Assembly: GCA_943787435.1 (NCBI GenBank)
Contig: CALSMK010000012.1
Coordinates: 1-48,728 of the forward strand
Reading direction: 5' to 3'
From: an uncultured Flavobacteriales bacterium
GTDB lineage: Bacteria; Bacteroidota; Bacteroidia; Flavobacteriales_D; Sanyastnellaceae
DNA length: 48,728 nt
Part shown: piece after piece, positions 1-8,033 of the stretch
Position numbering within the stretch: the stretch's first letter is position 1
Layout of the letters: the number at the start of each line of letters is the position of its first letter
Translations under genes and position numbers: made by a program
Notes under the pieces: model-generated
Told to the model about the DNA's origin: nothing
What the model saw: the letters and a program-made list of their open reading frames with translations, nothing else
The model's database searches: none

Positions 1-1475
1 GATCCGGTGTGCTCACCGACATTGCGTTTTACGAATTGCGATACGGGGGGAGGGCCGGTGCTTTCCTGCGTGGATTCAGGGCGGTCTATTTGGGCCTGGT
101 GTTCAACGTCCTCGTGATGGCCACCGTGAGCTTGGCCGCCATCAAGCTCGGCAGCATCCTGCTGGGCTGGCCGGGGTGGATGACCTTGTTGGTCACCTGT
201 TCGGTCACCTTACTGTTTAGCGTCTATGGAGGGCTTCGCGCCATCCTATGGACGGACCTGTTCCAATTCTTTTTGGCCATGGGGGGAGCCGTGGCAGCCA
301 GTGTGTATGTGTTGGGCTTGCCAGAAGTGGGGGGCATCCAAGGCTTGATGACCCATCCCAATGTGATGGGCAAACTCTCGGTGTGGCCCGATTTCAGCAA
401 TCCGGAAGTCTGGGTGCCCGTAATGCTGGTGCCCTTGGCCGTCCAATGGTGGGCCAGCTACTATCCCGGCGCAGAGCCAGGTGGAGGAGGGTACATCGCC
501 CAACGGATGTTCAGCGCCCGAAGCGAGGACGACGCTGTGGGCGCCACCTTGCTTTTCAACGCCGCCCATTACGCTCTGCGGCCTTGGCCTTGGATCTTGG
601 TGGCCCTGGCCTCACTGATTGTCTTTCCAGACCTGGAAGCCATTGCCACTGCTTTTCCTGAACTCGCGGCAGACAAAGTGGGGCACGACGTGGCTTATCC
701 CGCCATGCTCAGCTTGCTTCCAGCGGGCCTACTGGGCTGGGTGGCTGCATCTCTGCTGGCCGCCTTCATCTCGACCATGAGCACGCAAGTCAATTTGGGC
801 GCCAGCTACCTTGTCCACGATGGGTGGGCGCGCTTCATTCGGCCCGATGCCACCGACGCCCAAAAGGTCACCGCTGGCCGTTGGGCCAGCCTGCTCTCCT
901 TGCTCGCTGGTGCGCTTCTGAGCCTCACCCTCACTTCTGCCTCACAGGCGTTCAACCTCTTACTTTTGTTGGGCGCAGGAACGGGTGGCCTGTTCATCCT
1001 GCGCTGGTTTTGGTGGCGCATCTCGGCCAGCACAGAAATTGTCGCCATGGCCATGTCATTGCTTGTGGCCGCCTATTTCACCTGGGGCCACGAAGCCTTG
1101 GCACTGGCCTTTGGCTGGTCACCCATGGCCAGCTGGGCGAAGCTGGTGGCAGGAAGTTTGCTGACCACTGCAGGATGGGTGGTGGCCGCTTTGGTCATGA
1201 AGCCCGAATCCCCCGAGGTCTTGCAAACCTTTGTCGACAAAGTCCAACCAGGAGGTCCCGGTTGGAAGCCATTTCCTCCAAGCCAAGAACAGGGGCAAGA
1301 AACATGGAATGTGCCTCGCGCTTTGTTGCAAGCCTTTTTGGGATGTGTGGCCGTCTATGGCGCATTGCTCGGGGTGGGTGCCGGTTTGTTTCGCGAAACA
1401 ACAACGGCCTTGATCATGGCGCTTCTCTGCGCTTGCGCAGTGTATGGCATCCTCAGGCTACAGAAAAAGCCATGA
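1..1475 (+). CDS. Sodium:solute symporter (SSS family), 5'-truncated by window edge
   Basis: Inner-membrane Na+-coupled transporter of the SSS (SGLT/PutP-like) family. The frame is open from base 3 to the window edge, and the first visible residues (SGVLTD, then FYELRY) match the internal part of the family after the first membrane helices, so the true start is upstream and the GTG at 9 is not the start. About 490 residues with roughly 11 hydrophobic segments are visible. The small-residue stretch SLLAAFISTMSTQVNLGASY is the Na+-site helix typical of SSS proteins. The stop overlaps the start of the downstream GHMP kinase (ATGA), and a sugar nucleotidyltransferase follows, so a sugar or sugar acid is the likely substrate. 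This is inferred from neighbours; the residues visible do not fix the substrate. Confidence 0.9.
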   Translation, partial: SGVLTDIAFYELRYGGRAGAFLRGFRAVYLGLVFNVLVMATVSLAAIKLGSILLGWPGWMTLLVTCSVTLLFSVYGGLRAILWTDLFQFFLAMGGAVAASVYVLGLPEVGGIQGLMTHPNVMGKLSVWPDFSNPEVWVPVMLVPLAVQWWASYYPGAEPGGGGYIAQRMFSARSEDDAVGATLLFNAAHYALRPWPWILVALASLIVFPDLEAIATAFPELAADKVGHDVAYPAMLSLLPAGLLGWVAASLLAAFISTMSTQVNLGASYLVHDGWARFIRPDATDAQKVTAGRWASLLSLLAGALLSLTLTSASQAFNLLLLLGAGTGGLFILRWFWWRISASTEIVAMAMSLLVAAYFTWGHEALALAFGWSPMASWAKLVAGSLLTTAGWVVAALVMKPESPEVLQTFVDKVQPGGPGWKPFPPSQEQGQETWNVPRALLQAFLGCVAVYGALLGVGAGLFRETTTALIMALLCACAVYGILRLQKKP

Positions 1476-2488
1476 GGAAAGCATTTGTCAGCTCCGCTCC
1501 AGGACGGCTTTGCCTCTTTGGTGAGCATCAGGATTACCTCGGCTTGCCCGTGATCGCCATGGCCATGAATCGACGCGTGACCCTGACTTTTAACCCCAGA
1601 AGTGAACCTGGCATCCGACTCACCAGTGAAGACCTAGGTCACATCCAAGACTTTGACCAGAGGCTTTTGAACGTTGAGTCTGCGTCTTCTCCCTTGGAAC
1701 GAATTTTGGCCGAGTGCTACTCTTGGCCAGAACAAAAGGACATGGGAGGTTGGGATGTGTGGATTCAAAGTGAAGTCCCGATTCAAGCGGGCTGCAGTTC
1801 GTCGACTGCACTCATGACCGCATGGGCCACAGGTTGGACCCACATCATCCGAGGCGAACACCAGGCCGCTGAAATTGCCACCCTATGTCACCAAAACGAA
1901 GTCTTGGCCTTCCATGGCGCTGGCGGGGACATGGACCAACTCGCTTGTGCGCATGGTGGACTGCACCGATTCGGAACAGGACAACCTGTCCCACTTACCC
2001 CGCCGAATGGGACCTTTGTGCTTGCCGACTCTGGACAGCCCAAGGACACCCAAGGGCACCTTCGTCGATGCCGTGATGCCCGCATCCCTTTGATGAAGCA
2101 CATCAATGAGCACGACGTCACGCTTGACGCAGAAAACCAACTCCTCTTGGAGGGCACCCGAAGGAACCGTGACTTGGAGAAAGAATGGGCCAAACGAATG
2201 TTCGAGGGGAGGGCAGAAGGACAAGAAATGGGGCAGGCATTGACCGAGCATCACAAAGTGTTACGTGATGTTCTTGGCCTGTCCACGCCGCGCATTGATT
2301 CCATTTTGTCTTCGGCCATCCAAGCAGGCGCCTGGGGTGGGAAAATCAATGGTTCCGGCGGCGGCGGATGTGCCTTTGTGCTTTGTCCAGACAGCCAAGT
2401 GGATGAAGTCATTGAACGCATGATTCAAGCTGGAGCGAAAGGGGCTTGGGCGGTCAGCATGGACAAGGGCAGCGCATGCAAATCCTGA
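1472..2488 (+). CDS. GHMP family sugar kinase (galactokinase/mevalonate kinase-like)
   Basis: Small-molecule kinase of the GHMP superfamily, 338 aa. The three family motifs are visible: the N-terminal sugar-binding stretch APGR...FGEHQDYLG (residues 9-24), the ATP-binding loop PIQAGCSSSTAL (103-114) and the C-terminal KINGSGGGG (291-299). GEHQDY in place of the galactokinase GEHTDY places it beside, but not inside, classical galactokinases. The ATG at 1472 overlaps the upstream symporter stop and puts APGR at the usual position; the frame is open further upstream, but that extension would lie inside the symporter. It overlaps the nucleotidyltransferase by 13 bases. Together the trio suggests phosphorylation of an imported sugar at C1 followed by nucleotide activation. 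The actual sugar is unknown; mevalonate is a less likely alternative given the neighbours. Confidence 0.87.
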   Translation: MRKAFVSSAPGRLCLFGEHQDYLGLPVIAMAMNRRVTLTFNPRSEPGIRLTSEDLGHIQDFDQRLLNVESASSPLERILAECYSWPEQKDMGGWDVWIQSEVPIQAGCSSSTALMTAWATGWTHIIRGEHQAAEIATLCHQNEVLAFHGAGGDMDQLACAHGGLHRFGTGQPVPLTPPNGTFVLADSGQPKDTQGHLRRCRDARIPLMKHINEHDVTLDAENQLLLEGTRRNRDLEKEWAKRMFEGRAEGQEMGQALTEHHKVLRDVLGLSTPRIDSILSSAIQAGAWGGKINGSGGGGCAFVLCPDSQVDEVIERMIQAGAKGAWAVSMDKGSACKS

Positions 2489-3321
2489 ACCCCACCATCA
2501 TCATGGCCGCCGGAAGAGGCAGCCGCATGCGGGCGTCTTCCAATGCCAGCGATGCGGCTATACAGGAGGCCCGCAACCGGCCCAAAGCCATGATTCGAGT
2601 AGGACCGAATCCCAAGCCGCTTCTGGAGCATCTCTTGCTCCATTTGAGGGAAGAAGGATCCAACTCTGTGTGCATCGTCATCTCGGATGAAGACGAGGTG
2701 ACCCAGTCGCACTTTGCCGAGCAGCCTGTGCCAGGGGTGAACGTGTCTTTTGTTCAACAGCGCATTCCACCTGGCAGAACCAAACCTTTGGGCACCGCCC
2801 AAGCCGTTGAATTGGGGCTCCTTGAAAACCCACAGTGGAAAGGCCATTCAGTGACGGTGGCCAATGGCGACAATTTGCCGCCCATGGGGCTGTTCAAGCG
2901 GATGTTTGAGTACGCGGCATGTTTGCCCGCCATGGACAGGAATCACTTGGGACTCCCCGAAGAACGGGTCTGTGCCTTTGCGGTGATTGACGCCAAAGAG
3001 GACTTTGCTTTGGCAAACATCATTGAGAAGCCCACTCCTCAGCAAGTGGAAGCCAGCAGGTGGACAGACGGGACCATCCGCGTGAGCATGAACATGTTTC
3101 GCGTGCCCTATTCAGAATTGCTAACCTGTGTTCAAAGAGCCACTGAACATCCAGTCCGAAAGGAGCGAGAACTTCCAACGGCCATCTCCGATTGGGCAAA
3201 AAAGGAGGGGCACTTGCGAGTTGTCCCCCTCGCTGGAGAGTTCTTGGACTTGACGCACCCAACCGACATCGCCAAAGCAGAAAAAGCCATGCGCAAAGGC
3301 GGCATGACCCTGCAGAATTGA
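2476..3321 (+). CDS. Sugar-phosphate nucleotidyltransferase (NTP_transferase)
   Basis: Nucleotidyltransferase of the GT-A-like NTP_transferase family, 281 aa, expected to join a sugar 1-phosphate to an NTP with release of pyrophosphate. The signature loop is MAAGRGSRM (residues 10-18), followed by the RPKAMI lysine motif near residue 38 and a VANGDN motif near residue 135, which is the metal-binding Asp region. The ATG at 2476 puts the signature loop at the expected distance; it overlaps the kinase by 13 bases, so the two are probably translationally coupled. The pairing of kinase and nucleotidyltransferase resembles the two halves of the bifunctional Fkp of Bacteroides, but as separate genes. 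The nucleotide and sugar cannot be read from the sequence. Confidence 0.82.
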   Translation: MQILNPTIIMAAGRGSRMRASSNASDAAIQEARNRPKAMIRVGPNPKPLLEHLLLHLREEGSNSVCIVISDEDEVTQSHFAEQPVPGVNVSFVQQRIPPGRTKPLGTAQAVELGLLENPQWKGHSVTVANGDNLPPMGLFKRMFEYAACLPAMDRNHLGLPEERVCAFAVIDAKEDFALANIIEKPTPQQVEASRWTDGTIRVSMNMFRVPYSELLTCVQRATEHPVRKERELPTAISDWAKKEGHLRVVPLAGEFLDLTHPTDIAKAEKAMRKGGMTLQN

Positions 3322-3352
3322 ACCCAAAGGGGCTTGGGCGTGTCATAGAGAC

Positions 3353-4033
3353 ATGAGACTCCATTCCTTCAAATGGCCTTTCGTGCTGTTCGCAGCCCTG
3401 CTCATGACAACTTCGAGCTTGAACTTGAAAGCCCAATGTGATTCCACGGACTTTGCTTTGCTGTGCTATGACGGCGAAGCCGTAAACGACGCCGTTTTTT
3501 CTTGTGGATTCAGTTGTGCTTTTGCTGGAGACCTCACTTCCTGTTTCGCCTCTTGTATTTCAGATGCCATTCCCGAAATGAGTTCGGGCTGCGTGAGCTG
3601 TTTCGCCAACCAAAGCACCTGCGTCACCAACAGTTGTTTTCTGACTTGCGCATTCGGAAGCGAAGCGGACTGCGAGGCTTGCGTGGCCGCCAATTGCCAG
3701 GCAGATTTCACCACCTGTGCTGGGGTGCAAGACGCAGACAACGATGGAGAAGATTCCATTTGTGATTGCGACGACAACAATGCTGAAGTCTACCCAGGGG
3801 CACCCGGAACATTCAGCGGGGTTGACAACAACTGCGACGGGCAAATTCTCAATTCGGAAATCGGATGCCCTTTGGACTTAAACGGAGACGCGGTGATCAC
3901 CGTGTCTGACGTCCTCACGGTCCTCTCTGAATTCGGTTGCGACACCAATTGCGAGGCCGACATCACCGGGGATGGAGCCGTCACAGTCTCGGATGTTTTG
4001 GCCTTGCTGAGCGGGTTCGGAACAGCCTGCTGA
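3353..4033 (+). CDS. Secreted Cys-rich protein with MopE-like Ca/metal motif and C-terminal dockerin-like repeats
   Basis: Exported protein of 226 aa. A signal peptide covers about residues 1-27 (hydrophobic core after HSFKWP, cleavage near KAQ). Residues 30-125 contain many cysteines in a loosely repeated CxxxC/CxxC arrangement. Next comes an Asp-rich segment with DNDGED and DNNCDG, similar to the metal-binding repeat of MopE-type proteins. The C-terminus has two EF-hand-like repeats, DLNGDAVITVSD and DITGDGAVTVSD, each followed by a VL..LS.FG helix, as in type I dockerins, and the protein ends in C. The same ending occurs on the GH16 and phosphodiesterase proteins of this window. It lies 31 bases after the nucleotidyltransferase and its stop is 5 bases from the convergent dehydrogenase. 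Function unknown; surface location is inferred. Confidence 0.8.
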   Translation: MRLHSFKWPFVLFAALLMTTSSLNLKAQCDSTDFALLCYDGEAVNDAVFSCGFSCAFAGDLTSCFASCISDAIPEMSSGCVSCFANQSTCVTNSCFLTCAFGSEADCEACVAANCQADFTTCAGVQDADNDGEDSICDCDDNNAEVYPGAPGTFSGVDNNCDGQILNSEIGCPLDLNGDAVITVSDVLTVLSEFGCDTNCEADITGDGAVTVSDVLALLSGFGTAC

Positions 4034-4038
4034 TTCGG

Positions 4039-5205
4039 TCAGAAAAAGCCACGCTCTTCTTGGGCGCGTTTCCGGAGCAAGGGGCTGCACCTGTATCGTT
4101 CCTCACCATACAGCGCTTTCATCTCGTCCAGCTTGGAGACACAGCGATCCAAGCCGACTTCTTCGGCCCAAGAAAGCAACCCCTTTGGGTAGTTGACACC
4201 GCCCTTCATGGCCACGTCTACATCTTCTGCATTGGCCACCCCCCAAAACACAGCATCCGCCGCTTCATTGATCAGCATCACCAAAATGCGCCAAAGGATC
4301 TGTTGCCCCAGTTCTTTGTCCCGTCTTGGCTCTGGGAGAACGGCGTCGGGACCATGCTCAAACCAGCCCTTGCCCGACTTTCGACCGAGCCAACCCGCCT
4401 CTACATTTCTCTTCTGCGCAAAAGAGGGCTGATACCGTGAATCGAAGTGAAAGGACGTCCACACCGATTCGGTCACGGCGTAGTTCACATCATTCCCGAT
4501 CAAATCCATCAAAGTGAACGGCCCCATTCGGAAGCCTCCCAGCTCGGTCATGGCCCAGTCAATGGTGGCCACATCCGCCACACCTTCCTCGAGAATTCGA
4601 ATGGCTTCCCCGTAAAAAGGGCGCGCGACGCGGTTGACGATGAATCCGGGCGTGTCCTTGGCCAAGGCTGGTTTCTTGCCCCAATTCCGCATCAAAACCA
4701 TCATCATTTCTGGCAATCCGCTGTCGGTCTGCAAAGCCGGAACCACCTCCACCAAAGGCAGGAGAGGAGCGGGATTGAAAAAATGAAGACCAATGACCCT
4801 TTTGGGATTCTGGAGCGATGCTGCAATGCCAGTGACAGACAGAGAAGATGTGTTGGTGGCCAATACGGTTTGATCAGACACCACTTTTTCCAAATCGGCA
4901 AACAGCTTGGATTTGACATCGACATTCTCCACAATGGCCTCCACCACCAAACCGGAATCAGACAAGCTTTCAATGCTCTGTGAAGTGGAGATGCGAGACA
5001 AGAGCCCACTGGCCTCTTCGGAATTCATGCGCCCTTTCTCCACCAACCGCTTCATGACGGCCTCCAAACTCCCAACGGCTTGAATCAACGCGTCTTGATT
5101 TTGGTCGACAAGGGTTACATGGTGTCCTGCTGCAGCCGCTATCTGAGCAATTCCTCTCCCCATGGTTCCGGCGCCTACAACGCCGATGTTGGTGGTGGCA
5201 TTCAT
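4039..5205 (-). CDS. 3-hydroxyacyl-CoA dehydrogenase (3-hydroxybutyryl-CoA dehydrogenase type)
   Basis: Oxidises L-3-hydroxyacyl-CoA to 3-ketoacyl-CoA with NAD+ in beta-oxidation or butanoate metabolism. The N-terminal Rossmann fold shows GAGTMG (residues 11-16). ATNTSSL, RVIGLHFFNPAP and KDTPGFIVNR follow, which are the diagnostic 3HCDH stretches containing the catalytic His and the domain junction. About 388 aa: one N-terminal domain plus two C-terminal 3HCDH-type segments, as in PaaH-like enzymes. The ATG at 5205 places the glycine motif at residue 11; an ATG at 5229 would add eight hydrophobic residues and looks less likely. It is convergent with the dockerin-like gene. A separate enoyl-CoA hydratase lies at 44.5-45.3 kb, so the enzymes are not in one operon. 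Confidence 0.92.
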   Translation of the reverse strand: MNATTNIGVVGAGTMGRGIAQIAAAAGHHVTLVDQNQDALIQAVGSLEAVMKRLVEKGRMNSEEASGLLSRISTSQSIESLSDSGLVVEAIVENVDVKSKLFADLEKVVSDQTVLATNTSSLSVTGIAASLQNPKRVIGLHFFNPAPLLPLVEVVPALQTDSGLPEMMMVLMRNWGKKPALAKDTPGFIVNRVARPFYGEAIRILEEGVADVATIDWAMTELGGFRMGPFTLMDLIGNDVNYAVTESVWTSFHFDSRYQPSFAQKRNVEAGWLGRKSGKGWFEHGPDAVLPEPRRDKELGQQILWRILVMLINEAADAVFWGVANAEDVDVAMKGGVNYPKGLLSWAEEVGLDRCVSKLDEMKALYGEERYRCSPLLRKRAQEERGFF

Positions 5206-5308
5206 CAACAACAAAGGAAAGGTCCACATCGACGAACCTGACTTTGCTCCACAGAGGATTTCAAGGTGAGTCGGTGTTCATTGCTTTTCACTTTCCCAAT
5301 CCCCGCCA

Positions 5309-5704
5309 ATGAACCCGCGCTGTCTTTCATGCAAACACCCCCTCCATTCCAGCCATGGACTTTCCCGTTTTGGAGAATTCTGTTCTGAGTTCTGTTATGC
5401 CAACCACCCCAAAAACACCGACAACCGGGCCTCGCCCAAATGGCAAGTTGCGCCTTTGGCTCATAGCCGAGGAAATACAGAGCGAATTCTCGAGAAAAAC
5501 CATGGCATCCTGCTTTCGTTCAAAGCCTGGGCCAAAAGCCCGAGCGCATTCTCAGACGTAGGCGCCCTTCAATGGCTCAAAAGGCGGGGCTTTGACTTTG
5601 ATTACCACACAAGGCTTGTCCGGCAAGCCGATGGCCGAACTGAAGTGTGGTGTTACGACACCGGGTACCGCATTGACGCCCGCGGAAGGGTAGAGGCCAT
5701 TTGA
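5309..5704 (+). CDS. Hypothetical protein with two N-terminal Cys pairs
   Basis: 131 aa, soluble, not recognised. The N-terminus carries CLSC (residues 4-7) and, about 17 residues later, CSEFC, a spacing that could bind one zinc ion as in small zinc-ribbon or treble-clef proteins. The rest is basic and aromatic (FKAWAKSP, RRGFDFDYHTRLV, WCYDTGYRIDARGRVEAI) with no motif I can name. The stop is directly adjacent to the end of the convergent helicase gene. It lies about 100 bases from the divergent dehydrogenase. The frame is clean and the composition is protein-like, so it is probably a real gene. Confidence 0.6.
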   Translation: MNPRCLSCKHPLHSSHGLSRFGEFCSEFCYANHPKNTDNRASPKWQVAPLAHSRGNTERILEKNHGILLSFKAWAKSPSAFSDVGALQWLKRRGFDFDYHTRLVRQADGRTEVWCYDTGYRIDARGRVEAI

Positions 5705-6988
5705 TCAGCGCTTCCTCCTCCGGGACCTCTGTTTGCCCTGTGGGGATGGTTTCCGCTTTTTCTCATGAAACGCTCCCTTGAATGTGGGGTCCGCCTTCCG
5801 CTTTTCCCGATCAATGGCTCTGGCCATGGCATGGGCTTCCCACCTTGGCGTGGACTCAACCTGAACGCTTTTGGGAAGATCCAATAAAGCCAGTTTTTTG
5901 CCCAGCAAGTCATCGATCCTCTTCAATGCAGCCTTTTCACTGGGGTCAACAAATGTGATGGCCCTTCCTTCGCGCATCGCACGGCCTGTTCTTCCAATTC
6001 GGTGGATGTAGTCATGCGGGTCCCGCGGGACCGTCACATTGACCACCAAATCCAATTGAGGCACGTCGATTCCGCGACTTGCCACATCAGTGGCCACCAG
6101 AAAACGGATTTCTCCTGCCTTGAAGGCGTCCATGGCGTGGATTCTGCTGTTCTGCCCTTTGTTGGCGTGGAGGGTTTTAACCGATGTAGACACGGCCTCT
6201 TCGATGCGTCGCCCAATTTTTTCGGCCTGGTCCTTTTCCCGAACAAACAAAAGGGCTTGAGTCTCATCAGACTCTTTCAACAGCAATTCCGTCAGCAGAT
6301 TGAGTTTCGTGCCAAAGTTGTCTGCGTTGTATCCCGACTGAGAAACAGTTTGCACAGGTGTGCTTTGCGGGGACGCTTCGACGCGTGTGGGCCACAGAAG
6401 GAACTCTTCTGCCATCGCCTCCGTTTTGGGAGGGTAGGTGGCAGAAAACAACAGGTTTTGTCTCTTGTTTGGTAAAATCTCGAGCAACTTCCGCAACTGA
6501 GGCATGAAACCGAAGTCCATCATCCGATCCGCTTCGTCCAAAACCAAGTGTGCAATCGCTTTCGTCTCAAAAGCGTGCCTCATGTAGAGCTCCATGAACC
6601 GGCCAGGTGTGGCCACCACCAAGTCGCAGCCTTCTTCCAGGCGCTGCTGCTGTGCCCGATGCCCCACGCCGCCATAAATGACCTCGATTCTCAAATCGGT
6701 CTTGGCAGCCAGCCGCTGGGCCACCTCTGCAATTTGAAGGGCCAGCTCTTTTGCGGGGGTCAAGACGACGCATCTGGGGCCTTTGCCTTGGGCATGGGAC
6801 AGCATAGACATCAGGGGAAGCAAGAAGGCCAAAGTTTTTCCAGTGCCCGTTTGTGCAATCCCGATCACGTCCTGCCCGGCCCTAACCCGAGGAATGGCCT
6901 TTCTTTGGATTTCCGTTGGGTCGGAAATGCCCATGTCATTCAAGGCGTCCAAATACTGTCTGGTTACCTTGAGCTCGGAGAACGTCAT
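5705..6988 (-). CDS. DEAD-box ATP-dependent RNA helicase (RhlE-like)
   Basis: ATP-driven RNA unwinding enzyme, 427 aa. All core motifs are present in order: Q motif (Gln28 region), AQTGTGKT (45-52), a PAKELALQ variant of motif Ia, ATPGRF, DEAD, SATYP, the second RecA domain with ATDVASRGIDVP, and HRIGRTGRAMREG. The C-terminus is a short lysine/arginine-rich tail (KKRKPSPQGK then RSRRRKR), as common in RhlE/SrmB-type helicases that act on rRNA or mRNA. The ATG at 6988 (MTFSEL) gives the usual short lead before the Q motif; the open frame extends six codons further. The start lies inside a CATG that also contains an upstream ATG of the divergent acyltransferase gene. Confidence 0.94.
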   Translation of the reverse strand: MTFSELKVTRQYLDALNDMGISDPTEIQRKAIPRVRAGQDVIGIAQTGTGKTLAFLLPLMSMLSHAQGKGPRCVVLTPAKELALQIAEVAQRLAAKTDLRIEVIYGGVGHRAQQQRLEEGCDLVVATPGRFMELYMRHAFETKAIAHLVLDEADRMMDFGFMPQLRKLLEILPNKRQNLLFSATYPPKTEAMAEEFLLWPTRVEASPQSTPVQTVSQSGYNADNFGTKLNLLTELLLKESDETQALLFVREKDQAEKIGRRIEEAVSTSVKTLHANKGQNSRIHAMDAFKAGEIRFLVATDVASRGIDVPQLDLVVNVTVPRDPHDYIHRIGRTGRAMREGRAITFVDPSEKAALKRIDDLLGKKLALLDLPKSVQVESTPRWEAHAMARAIDREKRKADPTFKGAFHEKKRKPSPQGKQRSRRRKR

Positions 6989-7046
6989 GAAGCAAAGTAA
7001 CCGCAACCCGATTGGACTCCGACCGATTCAGTCCGTGAACACATTG

Positions 7047-8027
7047 ATGAACGATCCATTTTTGCATCGACCCGAGGTAGCGCGGCTCTTGGAGTGGTTG
7101 AAATCCAGGGGACTAGTGCTTCCGGAGTTGCCGACGGACATTCAAAAAGATTGGAGTCTTCCTTTCATGCGTTGGATTGTGATGCAAACCACCCAGGGGG
7201 TGGACGCCTTCCTTCAACCAGAAGATCCACCGGGCATATTGCTCAGTACCCACCGTGACATCGTGTGTGACCCGGCCCTTTACAATTTGGCGCGAACGGA
7301 AGCGGGGAGGCCCACCACCCACATCGTTTTGGGGAGCAACTTGGCAGAGAAGCCTTGGGTCAAAGAGCTCATGGCCCTCAACAAAGCCTTGTTCATCGAC
7401 CGGAACCTTTCGGGTCGCGCTGCACTGCAACAACAACTGGAGCTGAGTCAACAAATTGCTGAGGCAGTATCCAATGGCGGACATGTCTGGATTGCCCAAG
7501 CTCCTGGCCGGGCCAAAGACGGACTGGACAGGACCCATCCGGGATTGCTACGCATGTTGGGATTGGCCATTGGGGGCGAAAAAATGGGCGCCTCTGTGTT
7601 AGACGGATTGATTCGGCCTGTGGCCATTCGCTACGATGTCAATCCGTGTGATGCTCGAATAGTTGCTGAACGGATACGAGGGGAGAAGCCCAGCGGGGAC
7701 GACGAAATCAGCATGCTGGAAGGCATGGAGGGCTGGAAAGGGAAAGTCAGGATCGCCGAAGCTCCGCCAGTGTCTTTGTTGGGGTTGGAGAGCAGAACCA
7801 GTTGGGGAGAAGCCGCCCAAAAAATGGACAACGCATTGGATGGATGCAGCATTTCTGGACAATGGGCCCATGCAGCCAAAGCGGCCTTGGTTGAAGATGC
7901 ATCCCTGCCCGACTCATTGGAAAAGCGGATCGAGGAAGTTCAAGTCAAGGTGAGCAACTGGCTTGAACTTGAAGACATGGAGCCGGTCAGGCGCGCCATT
8001 CTTGAGGTGTATCGAGAAGGAAGCTGA
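7047..8027 (+). CDS. 1-acyl-sn-glycerol-3-phosphate acyltransferase-like protein (Bacteroidota type)
   Basis: Membrane-associated acyltransferase of the PlsB/PlsC superfamily, 326 aa, expected to transfer an acyl chain to a glycerophospholipid precursor. The block STHRDIVCD carries the acyltransferase His and Asp, in the HRDIVxD form known from Bacteroidota homologues. VLGSNLAEKPW, NKALFIDR and a VWIAQAPGRAKDGLDRT block follow, corresponding to the later acyltransferase motifs. The start is uncertain: the ATG at 7047 (MNDPFL) leaves a normal gap to the divergent helicase, while the in-frame ATG at 6987 would share a CATG with the helicase start and add 20 poorly conserved-looking residues. 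It ends six bases before the convergent TrmH gene. Confidence 0.8.
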   Translation: MNDPFLHRPEVARLLEWLKSRGLVLPELPTDIQKDWSLPFMRWIVMQTTQGVDAFLQPEDPPGILLSTHRDIVCDPALYNLARTEAGRPTTHIVLGSNLAEKPWVKELMALNKALFIDRNLSGRAALQQQLELSQQIAEAVSNGGHVWIAQAPGRAKDGLDRTHPGLLRMLGLAIGGEKMGASVLDGLIRPVAIRYDVNPCDARIVAERIRGEKPSGDDEISMLEGMEGWKGKVRIAEAPPVSLLGLESRTSWGEAAQKMDNALDGCSISGQWAHAAKAALVEDASLPDSLEKRIEEVQVKVSNWLELEDMEPVRRAILEVYREGS

Positions 8028-8033
8028 TTCAGC

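Noticed and set aside
824..1471. Upstream extension of the GHMP kinase frame
   Set aside because: It lies within the symporter gene, and the kinase motif APGR already stands at the usual place from the ATG at 1472.
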